Source: Bombyx mori
Taxonomy: Eukaryota > Arthropoda > Insecta > Lepidoptera > Bombycidae
Assembly (NCBI RefSeq): GCF_030269925.1
Contig: NC_085132.1
Location: 2,564,501 to 2,628,500 of the forward strand
Direction: 5' to 3'
Length of the DNA stretch: 64,000 nt
Shown here: piece by piece, positions 25,776-37,262 of the stretch
How the letters are laid out: each line of letters opens with the position of its first letter
Position numbering within the stretch: the first letter of the stretch is position 1
Translations under genes and position numbers: made by a program
The notes under the pieces: model-generated
Seen by the model: the letters and a program-made list of their open reading frames with translations, nothing else
What the model was told of the DNA's origin: nothing
The model's database searches: none

Positions 25776-26128
25776 CGTATCAGCTTAAAATGCAATAAAA
25801 AAAACGAATTATTAAATTTAATGTGAAAATTACGTTCGCGACAGTACCGCACTTCGTGGGTTGGCTACACCTTTGAGATATTCTTATGAAAAGCATGAAC
25901 AAACTCTTATACGGAGACGGACACAGTTTGATACTTTAAAAACTGAACAGTTTTACATTTAAAAACAGAATTTTCAGTTAGAATGACCTCTGCCCTGAGA
26001 GTGAAACAATGCAGCATCAACAACAAACAGTCAGTATCTGAAGTTGATTTGTGAAATTAGGTACTTTATTACGTGTTATACTATTACGCCTCTGAGATTA
26101 TTGTACTGTTGAAAGGAAATCTTACAAC

Positions 26129-26236
26129 CCATGTCTCAAAGTTGGGGGCGGAATTTACCTTGTAGATGTCTATGGGCTCCGGCAATCACTTAACATCAGG
26201 TGGGCCGTGAGCTCGCTCACCCATCTAAGCAATAAA
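26129..26236 (+). mobile_element. Family A SINE 3' fragment
   Basis: CATGTCTCAAAGTTGGGGG to CTAAGCAATAAAAAAA. Confidence 0.65.
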
Positions 26237-26279
26237 AAAATCAAAATATGAACTTTTGTTACATATTTTTAAATAACTT

Positions 26280-26391
26280 TCTTTTTATTGCCCTTGAAGG
26301 CTAACGAGCATACGTTTCTGATGGTGAGTGGTCACCGTCGCCCATGGACCTCAGCAATGCCAGGGGCAGGGCCAAGCCGCTGCCTACCGAA
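26280..26391 (-). mobile_element. Family B repeat
   Basis: TTTTATTGCCCTTGAAGGC to AAGCCGCTGCCTACC. Confidence 0.62.
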
Positions 26392-26549
26392 AACTACTTT
26401 TTTGTGTATTTCGACATTCGATCAACTTAATATTATATTAGTAGTACCTATCGGCAATCCCAAAAAATCCTTAATAATCATAATAAAACAATGACTACTA
26501 CTTCAACTGGTAGAATATTACAAATGACAGGAACAAATGAATGAAACTG

Positions 26550-26683
26550 TGTGCTTAGTGCGAGTTTTTTAAACGTTATCGATAGCGTAAAAGTTAACTC
26601 AAATTTGTATAGAGTTGGATCGTTTGCCTACGTTTGCCGCTAGGGGCGCTGTTCCAATCGCATACAAATTTGAGTTAATTTTG
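26550..26683. mobile_element. MITE G, one end degraded
   Basis: TGTGCTTAGTGCGAG start, the shared middle (GCCGCTAGGGGCGCTGTTCC) and a reversed inner arm ending GAGTTAATTTTG; the outer right terminus is gone. Confidence 0.55.
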
Positions 26684-27604
26684 TGGAGGCCTTGACACGT
26701 GGTGACCCTTTTTAGCAGTTATTAGTGCAACATCAGTTACGAGTGTTCTTACTATAGTGACTCAGCGATCAGAAAAGAATCTTGGTTTCTGATACTCATT
26801 CGTCTCAGCTCTCCCCTAATGCGCAACACCCTTGGGTTCAATGGGTGGCAGATGTGATTACCAATTCGCAAAAGTATATCTACTTCCACTATTAGAGAAA
26901 TAGTTAAGGGTAGAGGTATCTGGTGGTATGGTGTGGTGAGGTGAGGGAAAGAAAGTTTTATCTCTAACAAGATTAGTTAGAGATCTAGGTATATAAATGA
27001 TGATATTTAAAATGCCGTGAAGCAATCAAAGTTTCTAAGTTGGACCTCACGTTGGCCTGTGTACCCTATGACCTCTTACAGCCCACTGAACTTCATCCAA
27101 CGAGGCTGAAATTCTTTTTACATAACCTCAAAAACTAAAATAAATTCCACGATATTACAAGTATCAAATCCGTTCGGTCGTACCATCAAAATCTCTCTTA
27201 AATGAATCCCTGAAATAAATAAACTTATTATGAACGAGTGAGCGAGACAGAGAGATTCGTTAATTACTTACACTCACACAGCTTTGGGATCATACTAATG
27301 TTATCACTCGATTTGTATTTTTCTTTCAGATTATTAAGTGTAAGTTTGTTTTTGTAAAATAACTGTAATTTAAAATTTAAATGTGTTAAAGACAATTTTT
27401 CAAATTTCAATTTGGCAACATTGTTGATGAGAGCCATGGCTGTTTTTGAGACTAGGCATATTCAAAATGGCGGATATCGAAATTGAGAGGGTAATCGAGA
27501 AGGCTGTGTACTTTATAGTGAGAACGCATCTAAATATTTATAAAAGTAGAATGACAAATAAATCAGTACAGAATTAAATAAACTACTGCAGTTTTTGTAT
27601 TATT
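26684..27604. other. Unassigned; one weak start-codon candidate
   Basis: At 27467 CAAAATGGCG opens MADIEIERVIEKAVYFIV, with a possible donor GTGAGA at 27521. Too short to call. Confidence 0.3.
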
Positions 27605-27833
27605 ATTTTTTTATTGCTGTGGGTGGACGAGCTCACAGCCCACATGGTGTTAAGTGGTTACTGGAGCCCATAGACATCTACAACGTAAATGCGCCACCCA
27701 CCTTGAGATATAAGGTCTCAAGTATAGTTAGAACGGCTGCCCCACCCTTCAAACCGAAACGCTTTACGGCAGAAATAGGCAGGGTGGTGGTACCTACCCG
27801 CGCGGACTCACCAGAAGTCCTACCAACAGTAAA
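27605..27833 (-). mobile_element. Family A SINE
   Basis: 3' body; loses CATTACTGCTTCAC between the CGAAACGC and TTTACGG blocks. Confidence 0.68.
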
Positions 27834-28187
27834 TTCCAGTAACAGTAATTTCCTGTCTGGTGGAAGCGGAGCGTACGATATTTGAGAACCAAGCTCGGAC
27901 TAATTCCTAAAGAAGTGACCAGTAAGTTCTGACGCACTGTGTATTTCGGAAGCGGATTCGCCATGCATTCCTTTTTGAAGGCAGAGACAGCCCCAATATT
28001 CTAGAACTCTCGATTTGTTTGTGGCCATCTTTGATCGGACGCGCTCGGAGGCTCCAAAGGCGGGAAATAATTAGCTATCTCGATTCCCGAGTCTGAAATC
28101 GGATAACGCCGCCGGCCAAGAGAACAGTTGCTTGAAAAGTTTTTCTAAATAATTAATTTTACTAGTAAATAAATAAAATAAATAAAT

Positions 28188-28455
28188 AGTGGTCTCCCAG
28201 TAGTCGAAATTTGACTACAATTAATTGAAATTATAAGTTGGTACATTATTATCGTTTTATTGTCAAAGACTATATATACTTCTATAATCCCATATTTCGC
28301 TAAGACTACACTATAGTGTATATAGAAATAATATTAAAGACAAACAATATCAATTTAGCGTCAATTTGACCACAGACTTCAACAATAAACAAAAGAGGAT
28401 ATATTATACGTGTGTGTGTCAAATACATGGTAGTGGATGTAATGTTTCTTTTATT
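28188..28455 (+). mobile_element. Small DNA element, AGTGGTCTCCCAGTAG end
   Basis: Start AGTGGTCTCCCAGTAGTCG, then AAATTTGACTAC; the 3' part has CAAATACATGGTAGTGGATG and TAATGTTTC. The reversed relative at 35795 supports a mobile unit. No protein. Confidence 0.45.
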
Positions 28456-28502
28456 GATGTAATACATTTTTAATTTTTAATGCATAATAGCCTATAAGCA
28501 TA

Positions 28503-28615
28503 ATTTTTTTTATTGCCCTTGTAGGCAGACGAGAATACGGCCCACCTGATGGTGAGTGGTTACCGCCGCTCATGGACTTCAGCAATGCCAAGGGCAGAGC
28601 GAAGCCGCTGCCTGC
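28503..28615 (-). mobile_element. Family B repeat
   Basis: TTTATTGCCCTTGTAGGCAG to AGCCGCTGCCTGCCG. Confidence 0.62.
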
Positions 28616-28899
28616 CGCTAAATATCACAAGAACAAGATCCAACATGAATTAGTTGGTGGCAGTCCCACTTTTCTTAGAGAAATGCACCTCTGAAAAATA
28701 CAAAGGATGTTTGTACCGGCCGCGTGAGATGCATCCATACGCCAGTAAACATGTGCTGTCATATTATTGATCGAAGGCTGTCATCGTAATATCAGTATAA
28801 ATACTAATCTGTTACAGCTGTGGTCCGCGGAGAACTAGTTAGTAACCAGTATTTACATAAAATGCTTAACGTAGCAAGACCATAAGTTTTACCTTCTTT

Positions 28900-29286
28900 T
28901 TTTATGATTGAAAGATTACTGGTGGCCCGGAGGCCTTTCCAGTTTCACCAGGACAGGTGGGCGAGCAAATGCTCAGCCAGGAGGGGTGGGATTTGCTAAC
29001 AATTACCCGAGCGCCTCCGAAGGAGACCTAACAACTCAAGAGCAGCTGCTTCACGAATGAATCTACTACCGGATCAGAATCGCGACCCGCTGAGAAGATC
29101 CGGCGAGAAACTCAGCGGGCTGATGCATGGGTTAGGTTGCACGTCGACCTCTTGTCGAGTTCGACGAGTACGGTCACCGGAGCTCCTAAGCCTGCTCCTA
29201 GTGTTAGAGCTGAAGGCGTCTAATGCAAAAGTGTCTAATGCTAAAGGTCTAATGCTAAAAGATCTGATGGATCCATAAGGACGTGT
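28900..29286 (-). mobile_element. Family D repeat, longest copy
   Basis: GATTACTGGTGGCCCGGAGG to GGATCCATAAGGACGTGTAA; a short block (GTCTAATGCTAAAG) is tandemly repeated at 29215-29262. Confidence 0.65.
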
Positions 29287-30459
29287 AAGTTTTACCTTGC
29301 CACCTAAGCCTTCTATTAGACATGTTCGCGGAAGCTCGCGTTGAATACGAATCCAGAAATCATCATATTCCATAAATATGTTTACAGCCTGAAACGAAAA
29401 CCCCGCGCGAAACAAAACAAAGGCTAAAAACAATTTTCGAAACAGCACGCCATCGGAATGTGAAATGCGAAAAACGCGGGAGCCTTCACAAAATGGCGCG
29501 TTATTATCTCGGCTAATAAAAATTCAGCGCGCGAAAATCTCAACGCTCTGATTGGGCGAAGATCCCTCGGGCCTCCTTGCTATTGGTCGGTTTCTGCTTA
29601 TTCCATTTTCAAATTAACTTTCACTGTCGCCTGTCTCCGTTTGCAGTTAGTTTCAGGGTTGACAGGTACGAAAATTTATTTGAATAAATATAATTTATTA
29701 TTTTTCAAAGTAATTTAAAAATTTTTTTTGTTAAAGTTCTTTTTAAGCATTGGAGGCTATAGATATTAAGAGATTTAAAATTTCATCAAATCTTTAAGCA
29801 TTCAAAACGTTGTAAAGTTGACAAAGTTAGAAGGAAGGAAACTATATACAAAAATTATGTAATAAGTATTCCACTTGATCCGATTTAATGATCTTGATAA
29901 TCATTTTACAAATATCATACCCGATGTATTTAAATTTTTAACATTTTCTCGCCAATCATTTTCGTGTAAGAACCCTTAAAACGAATTCTCTTTCTCCTCG
30001 CGCAGCCCTAAGCCGGTTTGAATTTATTTATTTCATTGCCCGCCTTTTATTACGGCGTCGAGAGCAGATGACGCGCTACAAATGGACTCAGGGCTTTGAA
30101 TATATGTATTGCTAAGGGAATGATCATACGTGTCGTTTCAGCGCGATTGAATTGCCTGTTTATTGTTTATAATATCATTGTGGTTTGTATATTTAGACAG
30201 ACTATAAACTCACGCATGTAGGAAGTTTTCTTCATTCATTACATATTTAAATTCATAGATAGACCTATCATCACATTGGTGTTGATAGTTGTTGAAGATG
30301 CGATCTTGGAGAGGGAAATGGAGGTCCGTGGATACTTGTCATAGGACGTATAGCCACAATCTCATCCATTTCTGCCGCGTGTAGTCAATACACTGTAGTG
30401 CAAAAAAACATATTTGTAAACATTTTTTACATATGTTTTACTTTTACATTAAAGGTTTT
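29287..30459. other. Unassigned; GC-richer patch with CCAAT boxes
   Basis: 29500-29640 has two reversed CCAAT boxes (GATTGGGCG, CTATTGGTCGG) and CpGs. The rest is AT-rich. Confidence 0.3.
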
Positions 30460-30665
30460 TATTTTATTGCTTAGGTGAGTGGACGAGCTTACAGCCCACC
30501 TGGTGTTAAGTAGTTACTGGAGCCCATAGACATGTACAACGTAAATGCGCCATCCACCTTAAGATATAAGTTACAAGGTCTCAGTATAGTTACAACGGCT
30601 ACCCCACCCTTCAAACCGAAACGCGAACCTACTCGTGCGGACTTACAAGAGATTCTACCACCAGT
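30460..30665 (-). mobile_element. Family A SINE, internal deletion
   Basis: The CATTACTGCTTCACGGCAG block is deleted after CCGAAACGCG. Confidence 0.65.
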
Positions 30666-30769
30666 GAAGTGTTTTTTTTATATCGTTATCAAACCAAAAT
30701 TACCAATTATTTTTAAATCAGAATATGGTGCTAAATCTTTTTATTATCGATGGGTGGACGAGCTAACGG

Positions 30770-30963
30770 CCAATAGAACCCACTGAGTTTCTCGGCGGAT
30801 CTTCTCAGTGATCGTGATTCCGATCCGATAGTAGATTCTGCAAAGCACTTCTCTTGCTAGGGCTAGTGTTAGCAAATTCTCTCAGGTTGAGCCCGTGAGC
30901 TCACTACTGGTCTGGGCGTAGCTGAAATAACCACTTAGGCTACCAGCAAATAGGCAGAGAAAA
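30770..30963 (+). mobile_element. Family C repeat, GAGAGAATT subtype
   Basis: CCCACTGAGTTTCTCGGCGG to CTACCAGCAAATAGGC; preceded by a 20-base family A scrap (GATGGGTGGACGAGCT). Confidence 0.6.
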
Positions 30964-31324
30964 TAGGACAATAGACATAACAGAACGAATGTCGCCATCC
31001 ACCTTAAGACATGAGTCTCAAATGTATAGAGTCTGACCCTAACAATTAGGTTTTCAATGCTTTGAGTTTTATTACACCAAGCCATTCGAGTTTTGGTTGT
31101 ATAATTTCTGGGTGTCTTAGTTTTGAAATATATCAAATCCCTTTGCCTACAAACGTATAAGACGGATCCGTCGTTACAGAAAAAATATAATAAAACAAAA
31201 CTAGGTACGTACCTAAAAAATAAAGCAGGTAACACAAATACGTGTAACATTAAAATTTTAATGGGTTTCCTAATTTCAATTACGCGCTTTAATCTTGTTT
31301 CACGGTTACATACAAGCGAAAACA

Positions 31325-31690
31325 TGGCGGACAGCTCCTGCGCTACAAGGATGTCGTGAAACGACACATGAAGAGATGTGATATAGAGCCCTCTCAATGG
31401 GAGCGCTTGGCGGCACAGCGGCCAGAATGGCGCAGGATGGTGAACAGCAAAGTACGCGAGTTCGAGGATCAGCGTAAAGCTTACCTTGATTACAAACGCG
31501 ACCAGTTGAAGGCCCGCCCTCCTGCTGCCATAACCTATAATTATAAGAACGGCGTGCTTACGTGCCCTCAATGCGCAAGGAGTTTTGCCGCGAAGATAGG
31601 CTATATAAGCCACCTTCGAGCGCACGAGCGCCAAATCGACGGATAGGAGTCAAAGTGGTCGCCATGGCCGAAATCGGACGGATGAATCAT
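31325..31690 (+). pseudogene. LINE ORF2 C-terminal fragment with zinc knuckle
   Basis: In frame: [19 protein letters not shown], then [15 protein letters not shown], then [20 protein letters not shown], ending QIDG and a stop at 31644-31646. The 'RYKDVLKR ... W...A..R..WR' block followed by CxxC-H zinc finger and IGxxSHLR is the usual end of a lepidopteran non-LTR element ORF2. Everything upstream is missing. The first ATG, at 31356, is internal to the domain and not a real start. Confidence 0.75.
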
Positions 31691-31792
31691 CGATGAATCA
31701 TCACATATGTGGACTAAATGAATTTTATGGAGATAGGCAATGTTTTGACTCCCATATGTTGGTATGTACTTTCGACCTCCCTTATTATAGTT

Positions 31793-31903
31793 AGGCAGCG
31801 ACTTAGCTCTGCCCCTAACATTACTAACGTCCATTGGTGATGGATAACCACTCACCATCAGATAGGCCGTATTATCGTCTGCCTATATGGGCAATAAAAA
31901 AAT
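31793..31903 (+). mobile_element. Family B repeat, diverged
   Basis: GTTAGGCAGCGACTTAGCTC to TATGGGCAATAAAAAAA. Confidence 0.58.
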
Positions 31904-31984
31904 ACATAACACGAATATCGTAAGTAGATGAATTATAATAAGGTTTGTATGTTTGTTTTCTGTGCGCTTATGAGCGCATCTTTG

Positions 31985-32045
31985 TCGTCATCGATCAGTT
32001 CGATAAGGACAATGACCGGTGCTTGAAGAGCTTAAAAGCACCGAG
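31985..32045 (-). mobile_element. Family C scrap
   Basis: GACAATGACCGGTGCTTGAA and AAAAGCACCG only. Confidence 0.4.
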
Positions 32046-33090
32046 AGTGGGGACGACGGCGACCTTCGTCGTGTGGGTCGGATATGTAATTAGCGCCACC
32101 ACCTCCAGTACCTATAACTGTGAAGTAGAATCCCAAGACGCTTATAAGCATAAAAAGCATGTACTCTTTATAAGCCTATCGCCACTTTTTAACCGACTTC
32201 ATAAAATGAGGAGGTGCTCAATTCGACCGCATGTTTTTTTTATATTTGTTACCTCATAACTTCTGACTGGGTGAATCGATTTTGATTATTCTTTTTTTAT
32301 CAGAAAGCTGACGCTTCCCGTGTCAATTTAGTCCAGTTCTGATAATGGTATCCATGAGAAAACCATATAAGTCTTAAATTTGCATGAAGTACGTGCGCGA
32401 CAAATAGATGAATAAATCAATAACTCAATATCACGTCAACCGATTACGATGATTATTGTTGTTAGTGTATATTAATTTGTTTTGGAATATTTATGTTTTT
32501 CTATTTGAAGTTGATTTTTGTTAAAGCATGTCTTTTTACAATTATCTGCTTTCACTACTTTTCCACATTGCCCCCCGTAGTGAGCCATAAATCGATTTTT
32601 CTCACAACACCTGCCCCACACAGAAGTTTTAAAACGTTAGAAATATTCCAAGATAAATCCTATGCACATAATGTAAGAGCACGGCAACACTAAGTAAAAC
32701 AAAATCAATTTACGTAAACTACATACCTTAAATAAGAATATCCACAAAAATAATTCCCGTTACGTGAATATGTAGAAACAGCCTCCTTACAGAATAACAA
32801 CTCTGATTTACCTTAAGCCCTTCACATTACCGAGTAAATTGGAAGCCGGCGAGAGTGTAATTCCAACCGTTGAAGGGCTCAGAGCTGAAATTGCGACTCC
32901 ACTCATTTACGAACGAGATCGCGGGTATTTCGGCTCTGCGGTCTGGCAACATCGGATTTTTTTTTTACGTGTTTAATTTTTTTTTCTGTATATTTTTCTG
33001 AGTTCGTGTTAATGATGGTCTGCCTTATACGGTCATTTATTTTTAGAACATCGCATATATTAAATTTTTGAATAATTATGTACTGTTTTG
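32046..33090. other. AT-rich DNA, nothing assigned
   Basis: Short frames only. Confidence 0.4.
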
Positions 33091-33230
33091 TAGTTTAAGC
33101 GGTATTTCGCTTAACAGGCGACATTTATCTTTGTAATTATAAGTGCGTTTTACTTGGTATCAGCATCAACAGTTAACGTTAAGTTAAAGTTTAAACTTAA
33201 TTTAAGTTTACTTCATTCAAATACCTGAAG
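33091..33230 (+). repeat. Dispersed repeat, related to 47395
   Basis: TTTAAGCGGTATTTCGCTTA and GCGACATTTATCTTTGTAAT shared with 47395-47495. Confidence 0.45.
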
Positions 33231-33336
33231 AAGTTGTGGCGGTAGCCATCACAGAATATTTGACTGATGTCTGAATCGCGCTCACGACATTTTCAAGATA
33301 AGCTCGCATAAGTTCCGAACAACAACGTTCGGCCAC

Positions 33337-33506
33337 CCGATCCGGTGGGTCGCGTTTCCAATCCGGTGGTAGATTCTGCGAAGCACTGCTCTTGCTAGGG
33401 TCAGTGTTAGCAACTCTCCGGTTGAGCCCCGTGAGCTCACCTACAAACGTTAGGGCGAAGCTGAACTAGCCTCTCAAGGCTATCAGCATTGGTAGGAAAA
33501 AAAAAA
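33337..33506 (+). mobile_element. Family C repeat, 5'-truncated, with target duplication
   Basis: Starts CCGATCCGGTGGGTCGCG, ends GGTAGG plus poly(A). GTTCGGCCAC occurs on both sides (33327-33336 and 33507-33516). Confidence 0.75.
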
Positions 33507-33605
33507 GTTCGGCCACTTCGATAAAGCGGTACGACACGAGAACTCTCTCATCGTGGCCGCCGCTAACTATATTCCCGATCCTGCGGACAGAATGGAAACC
33601 AGTCG
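33507..33605 (+). pseudogene. LINE coding fragment (GHFDKAVRHENSLIVAA...)
   Basis: Reads TFGHFDKAVRHENSLIVAA, then NYIPDPADRMETSRR in frame. The same protein segment is encoded on the minus strand at 42155-42010, joined there to family C. So this is the part of the LINE ORF just upstream of the family C 3' end. The frame is interrupted on its 5' side by a family C insertion with a target duplication. Confidence 0.6.
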
Positions 33606-33612
33606 ACGCAGT

Positions 33613-33875
33613 TTCTTTTTTCCTACCTAAGCTGATAGCCTTGAGAGGCTATATCAGCGTCGCCTTAACTAGTAGGTGAGCTCGCGGGGCTCAGGGGCTC
33701 TAACCTGACGACGTTCCCAACCCTAGTAAGAGCTGTGCTTCGCAGAATCTACCACCGGATCGGAAACGCGACCCACTGAGAAGATCCGTCGAGAAACTCA
33801 GTGGGCTGTGTCTGTGGGTTAATTTATTTGCCGAGCCCTCCACGACCAAAACGATGACCGGGGTGTTTGCCAACA
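33613..33875 (-). mobile_element. Family C repeat
   Basis: TTTTTTCCTACCTAAGCTG to GAGCCCTCCACGACC; small duplication GGGGCTCAGGGGCTC. Confidence 0.63.
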
Positions 33876-34814
33876 GCTCGTATACGAACAGTACTATTGA
33901 AGCATTTATGTTGTAGATGTCTATGTTATTTAAGTATACTATATGTATAAAGATTTTGATTTTTTGTCGGAATCGTAAATAAGGTTGCATTATTAATCAA
34001 ATGTAACCAATAAAATAGGCTAGATACTGAAGACTAAAAGGTCGAGTAGCAAATAGCCGCAAAGCATTCATAAATAAAGATAGTTAAGCCGGTAAACACA
34101 TGCAGAGCTGAGTATTGTAACAACATTTTGTTGTTCTATTGTTACTGGTCATTTTTAAAACGCTTTGTGTACTATGGTCAGACACATCTAAACATAAAAT
34201 TTGTTATAGATAGTCCAACATCTAGTTGACCTTTATAAAATAAGGCTTTGCGAAGGTAAAATGCAGCGACTAATAAAAGTTTTTGTAGTTCGCACGTACT
34301 TCGTTTCGTAAATTAGCCTGCACTCAAAAATCAACCTTATTGCTTAGATTCATACAATCCTTTGTTTCAAATTGAGTCTCCGTTTCCAGATCGCACGGTA
34401 TCAAATTGTACAATATAATAACTAAGCACTTGAGAAAACTTCAAAAATGTTCTATAGGTAAATAGGGTTGCCAGCTTCCCCGAAATTCCCACAGCTCAAT
34501 CGTTTATTAATGTTAAAAAGAAAAAGAAAAAAAAAAACATAACAATTTACATAATAGGTCAGTAAGTACACTCATGATCAAAAGTGAAAAGGTAACAATG
34601 ATGTAGTGGTGTGTAGAGGAGACACGCGCGCCCATTATACCCTCGTATAACGTTTAAGGTAGAGCTCATAAATATTCTAAATTTAGATACGGCAAAATTA
34701 TACTTTTCACTTTTACGTTTTTAATTTTATCATTAATTAACCAAGTAATTTGCTGGTATGTGTATTGTTTTAGTTACTTCAAATATTATTATTAAGCAAG
34801 TATCTAATTATTTA
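33876..34814. other. AT-rich DNA, nothing assigned
   Basis: A 35-base family A scrap near 33898 (TTTATGTTGTAGATGTCTAT). Confidence 0.4.
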
Positions 34815-35031
34815 TCTATACTAATATTATAAAGAGGAAAGATTTGTTTGTTTGTTTGTTTCGAATAGGCTCCGAAAGTACTGGACCGATTTGAAAAATT
34901 CTTTTTCCATTAGTAGTCGACATTGTCCCTGATGAACATAGGCTACTTTTTTATTTTTTTTTTAAATTTTTTATTTTTGGTTTCATGTGTGTTTTAATGT
35001 TTCCGAAGCGAAGCGAGGGCGGGTCGCTAGT
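34815..35031 (+). mobile_element. Helitron 1 copy
   Basis: Nearly identical to the copy at 20914 with a slightly longer internal T-rich run; both ends present, so the two are recent relatives. Confidence 0.75.
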
Positions 35032-35094
35032 CATGGATAAATGTTTGTGGGTCTTGGGACGCCCAATAGATATGATAACTTAAACTAATCTAAG

Positions 35095-35335
35095 TTGATC
35101 TATTTAATATTAAAATTGTTTAATTTGAGAAAAGCTTAGGTTATAATTAAAATTTTATGTATATTAGTATGATAATCGGAGGAAAATTGTAACGTAAATT
35201 GATAAAGATATATAAATAGTTAGGAGTTACATACGTTCTCAGCACCGCTGTCGTATGCGTGAGAGAAAGAGATGCCAGACAAACTAGCGCCGTAACGCGT
35301 TACGTAACGAAGTGCTTTACCGTCGCTTAAGAAGC
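35095..35335 (-). repeat. Dispersed repeat with CGTTACGTAACG palindrome, copy 2
   Basis: Reverse of 5634-5880 (CGCGTTACGTAACGAAGTGC, GTATGCGTGAGAGAAAGAG). Confidence 0.55.
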
Positions 35336-35407
35336 TATCACTTCAAAATTAAATCATAAATTAGCTATATTACAGACGCTACTTAATATAATACTACTAA
35401 TTATAAA

Positions 35408-35629
35408 GATACCGATTGTAGGTCGTCTTGTGAGCCCCCACGGGTAGATACCGCCACCGTGCCTATTTCTGCCGTGAAACAGTAATGCGTTTCGGTTGAA
35501 AGTGGCAGGCGTTGCTGAGACGTGGAACTCATGTCTCGATGATGGTGGCGTTACGTTTTTAATGTCCATCAGCTCAGCCAAACACATTTAGTGCATCGTG
35601 AGATCGTCTACCAATCTAAGCAATGAAAA
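35408..35629 (+). mobile_element. Family A SINE, diverged
   Basis: GTCGTCTTGTGAGCCCCCAC to ACCAATCTAAGCAATG. Confidence 0.6.
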
Positions 35630-35794
35630 TTATTATTTTCTTAGACTGTTCAGATTTAGCTTTAAGTGTAACGGTGCATTACGCGATATTGATTCGGCAT
35701 CTGTCACATTATACAAGGCATGCCTTCATGTCAAATGCTTGTTATTAAGAATTTTCTAATATTACTTATAAATATATTAATACGTGAGGCAAAA

Positions 35795-36039
35795 ACTTTG
35801 TATCCCTTTTTACGAAAATTGCGTGGACGGAGGAGTATGAAATTTTCCACACTTATAGACAACATAGAGAAGAAGTGCACAATGATAATATTTTTTTAAA
35901 ATAATGCATAAACGATACATTAAATCAATAAAGAAAACATTACACACACTACATACCATGTATTTGACCAATCATAATAGTGTACAAACTTACAATTCCG
36001 ATTAATTTATAGTCGAATTTCGACTACTGCGGGACCACT
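35795..36039 (-). mobile_element. Small DNA element, reversed relative of 28188
   Basis: Ends CGACTACTGCGGGACCACT; shares the CCATGTATTTGAC and ATCAATAAAGAAA stretches with the copy at 28188. Confidence 0.45.
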
Positions 36040-36295
36040 ACTATTACTTAAACTTACATGTAGTTAATTTCTTTGATATCAAAACCATAAAGTTGGGTCT
36101 AATGAAAAATCGCTTCTAGAAGGATTCGCGTGTTTTTTCTTCTTCATATTTAGGTACCATTTATCAACGAAAAACATTTAAAAAAATGTATGATAAAATC
36201 GAAATAACTACATCAGAAATTAAGATATTGAATTTGAATTGTCGAAAAAAATATTACCCAATACTATGGAGTTAAATGACACGATTTGTTATACT

Positions 36296-36542
36296 GGTGA
36301 TAGGACCTCTTGTGAGTCCGCATGGGTAGGTACCACCGCCCCGCCTATTTCTGACGTGAAGCAGTAATGCGTTTCGGTTTGTAGGGTGGGGCAGCCGTTG
36401 TAACTATACCTGAGACCTTAGAACTGATGTCTCAAGGTGGGTGGTGCATTTACGTTGTAGATGTCTATGGGCTCCAGTAATTACTTAACATCAGGTGGGC
36501 TGTGAGCTCGTCCACCCACCTAAGCAATAAATAAAATAAAAA
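36296..36542 (+). mobile_element. Family A SINE
   Basis: ACTGGTGATAGGACCTCTTG to CTAAGCAATAAATAAAA. Confidence 0.7.
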
Positions 36543-36814
36543 ATATTTAAATAGTTAATTTTAATGAGTTCACCTCTATACTATCGTTAGTGCTCGCCCC
36601 CGCGTTAAGGGCGCTTCACACGCGGCGGCATATTTGCGCGTTTCATTTAATTAATACCGGTAATGGGCCGCGCGTGTCTACTCGAACCTTTACTGGGGCC
36701 GTGGGGTACAACTCTTATTAAGCGCTCACTAGAGCGAAACGAAACTGATAGCTACCAAAATAGGTCATCGAATATAAGTTAGGATTTTCTCCAGTGTACC
36801 GAAAACATACATTT

Positions 36815-37057
36815 ATTTATTTATTGCTTAGATGGTTGGACGAGCTCACAGCCCACCTGGTGTTAAGTGGTTACTGGAGCCCATAGACATCCACAACGTA
36901 AATGCGCCACCCACCTTGAGATACAAGTTCTAAGCTCTCAGTATAGTTACAACGGCTGCCCCACCCTTCAAGCCGAAACGCATTACTGCTTCACGACAGA
37001 AATAGGCAGGGTGGTGGTACCCACCCGCGCTGACTCACAAGAGGTCCTACCACCAGT
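36815..37057 (-). mobile_element. Family A SINE, left arm of an inverted pair
   Basis: TTTATTGCTTAGATGGTTGG to GGTCCTACCACCAGTAG. Confidence 0.7.
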
Positions 37058-37079
37058 AGAGGGATGCAAACATTTTTTT

Positions 37080-37262
37080 TACTGGTGGTAGGATGTCTTG
37101 TGAGGACGGGTAGATACCACCATCCTGCCTATTTCTGCCGTGAAGCAGTAATACGTTTCGGTTCGAACGGAGGGGCAGCCGTTGTACTTTAAAAACTGGG
37201 ACGTTAGAACTCATATTTCAAAATGGGTGGCGGAATTTTCGTTGTATATTTCTTTGGGCTCC
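37080..37262 (+). mobile_element. Family A SINE, right arm of an inverted pair
   Basis: TACTGGTGGTAGGATGTCTT to TTCTTTGGGCTCCGG; no poly(A) end. Confidence 0.65.

Noticed and set aside
30882..31634. 250-codon minus-strand frame
   Set aside because: It is antisense to a LINE ORF2 end and crosses a family C repeat; hydrophobic composition comes from the antisense frame.
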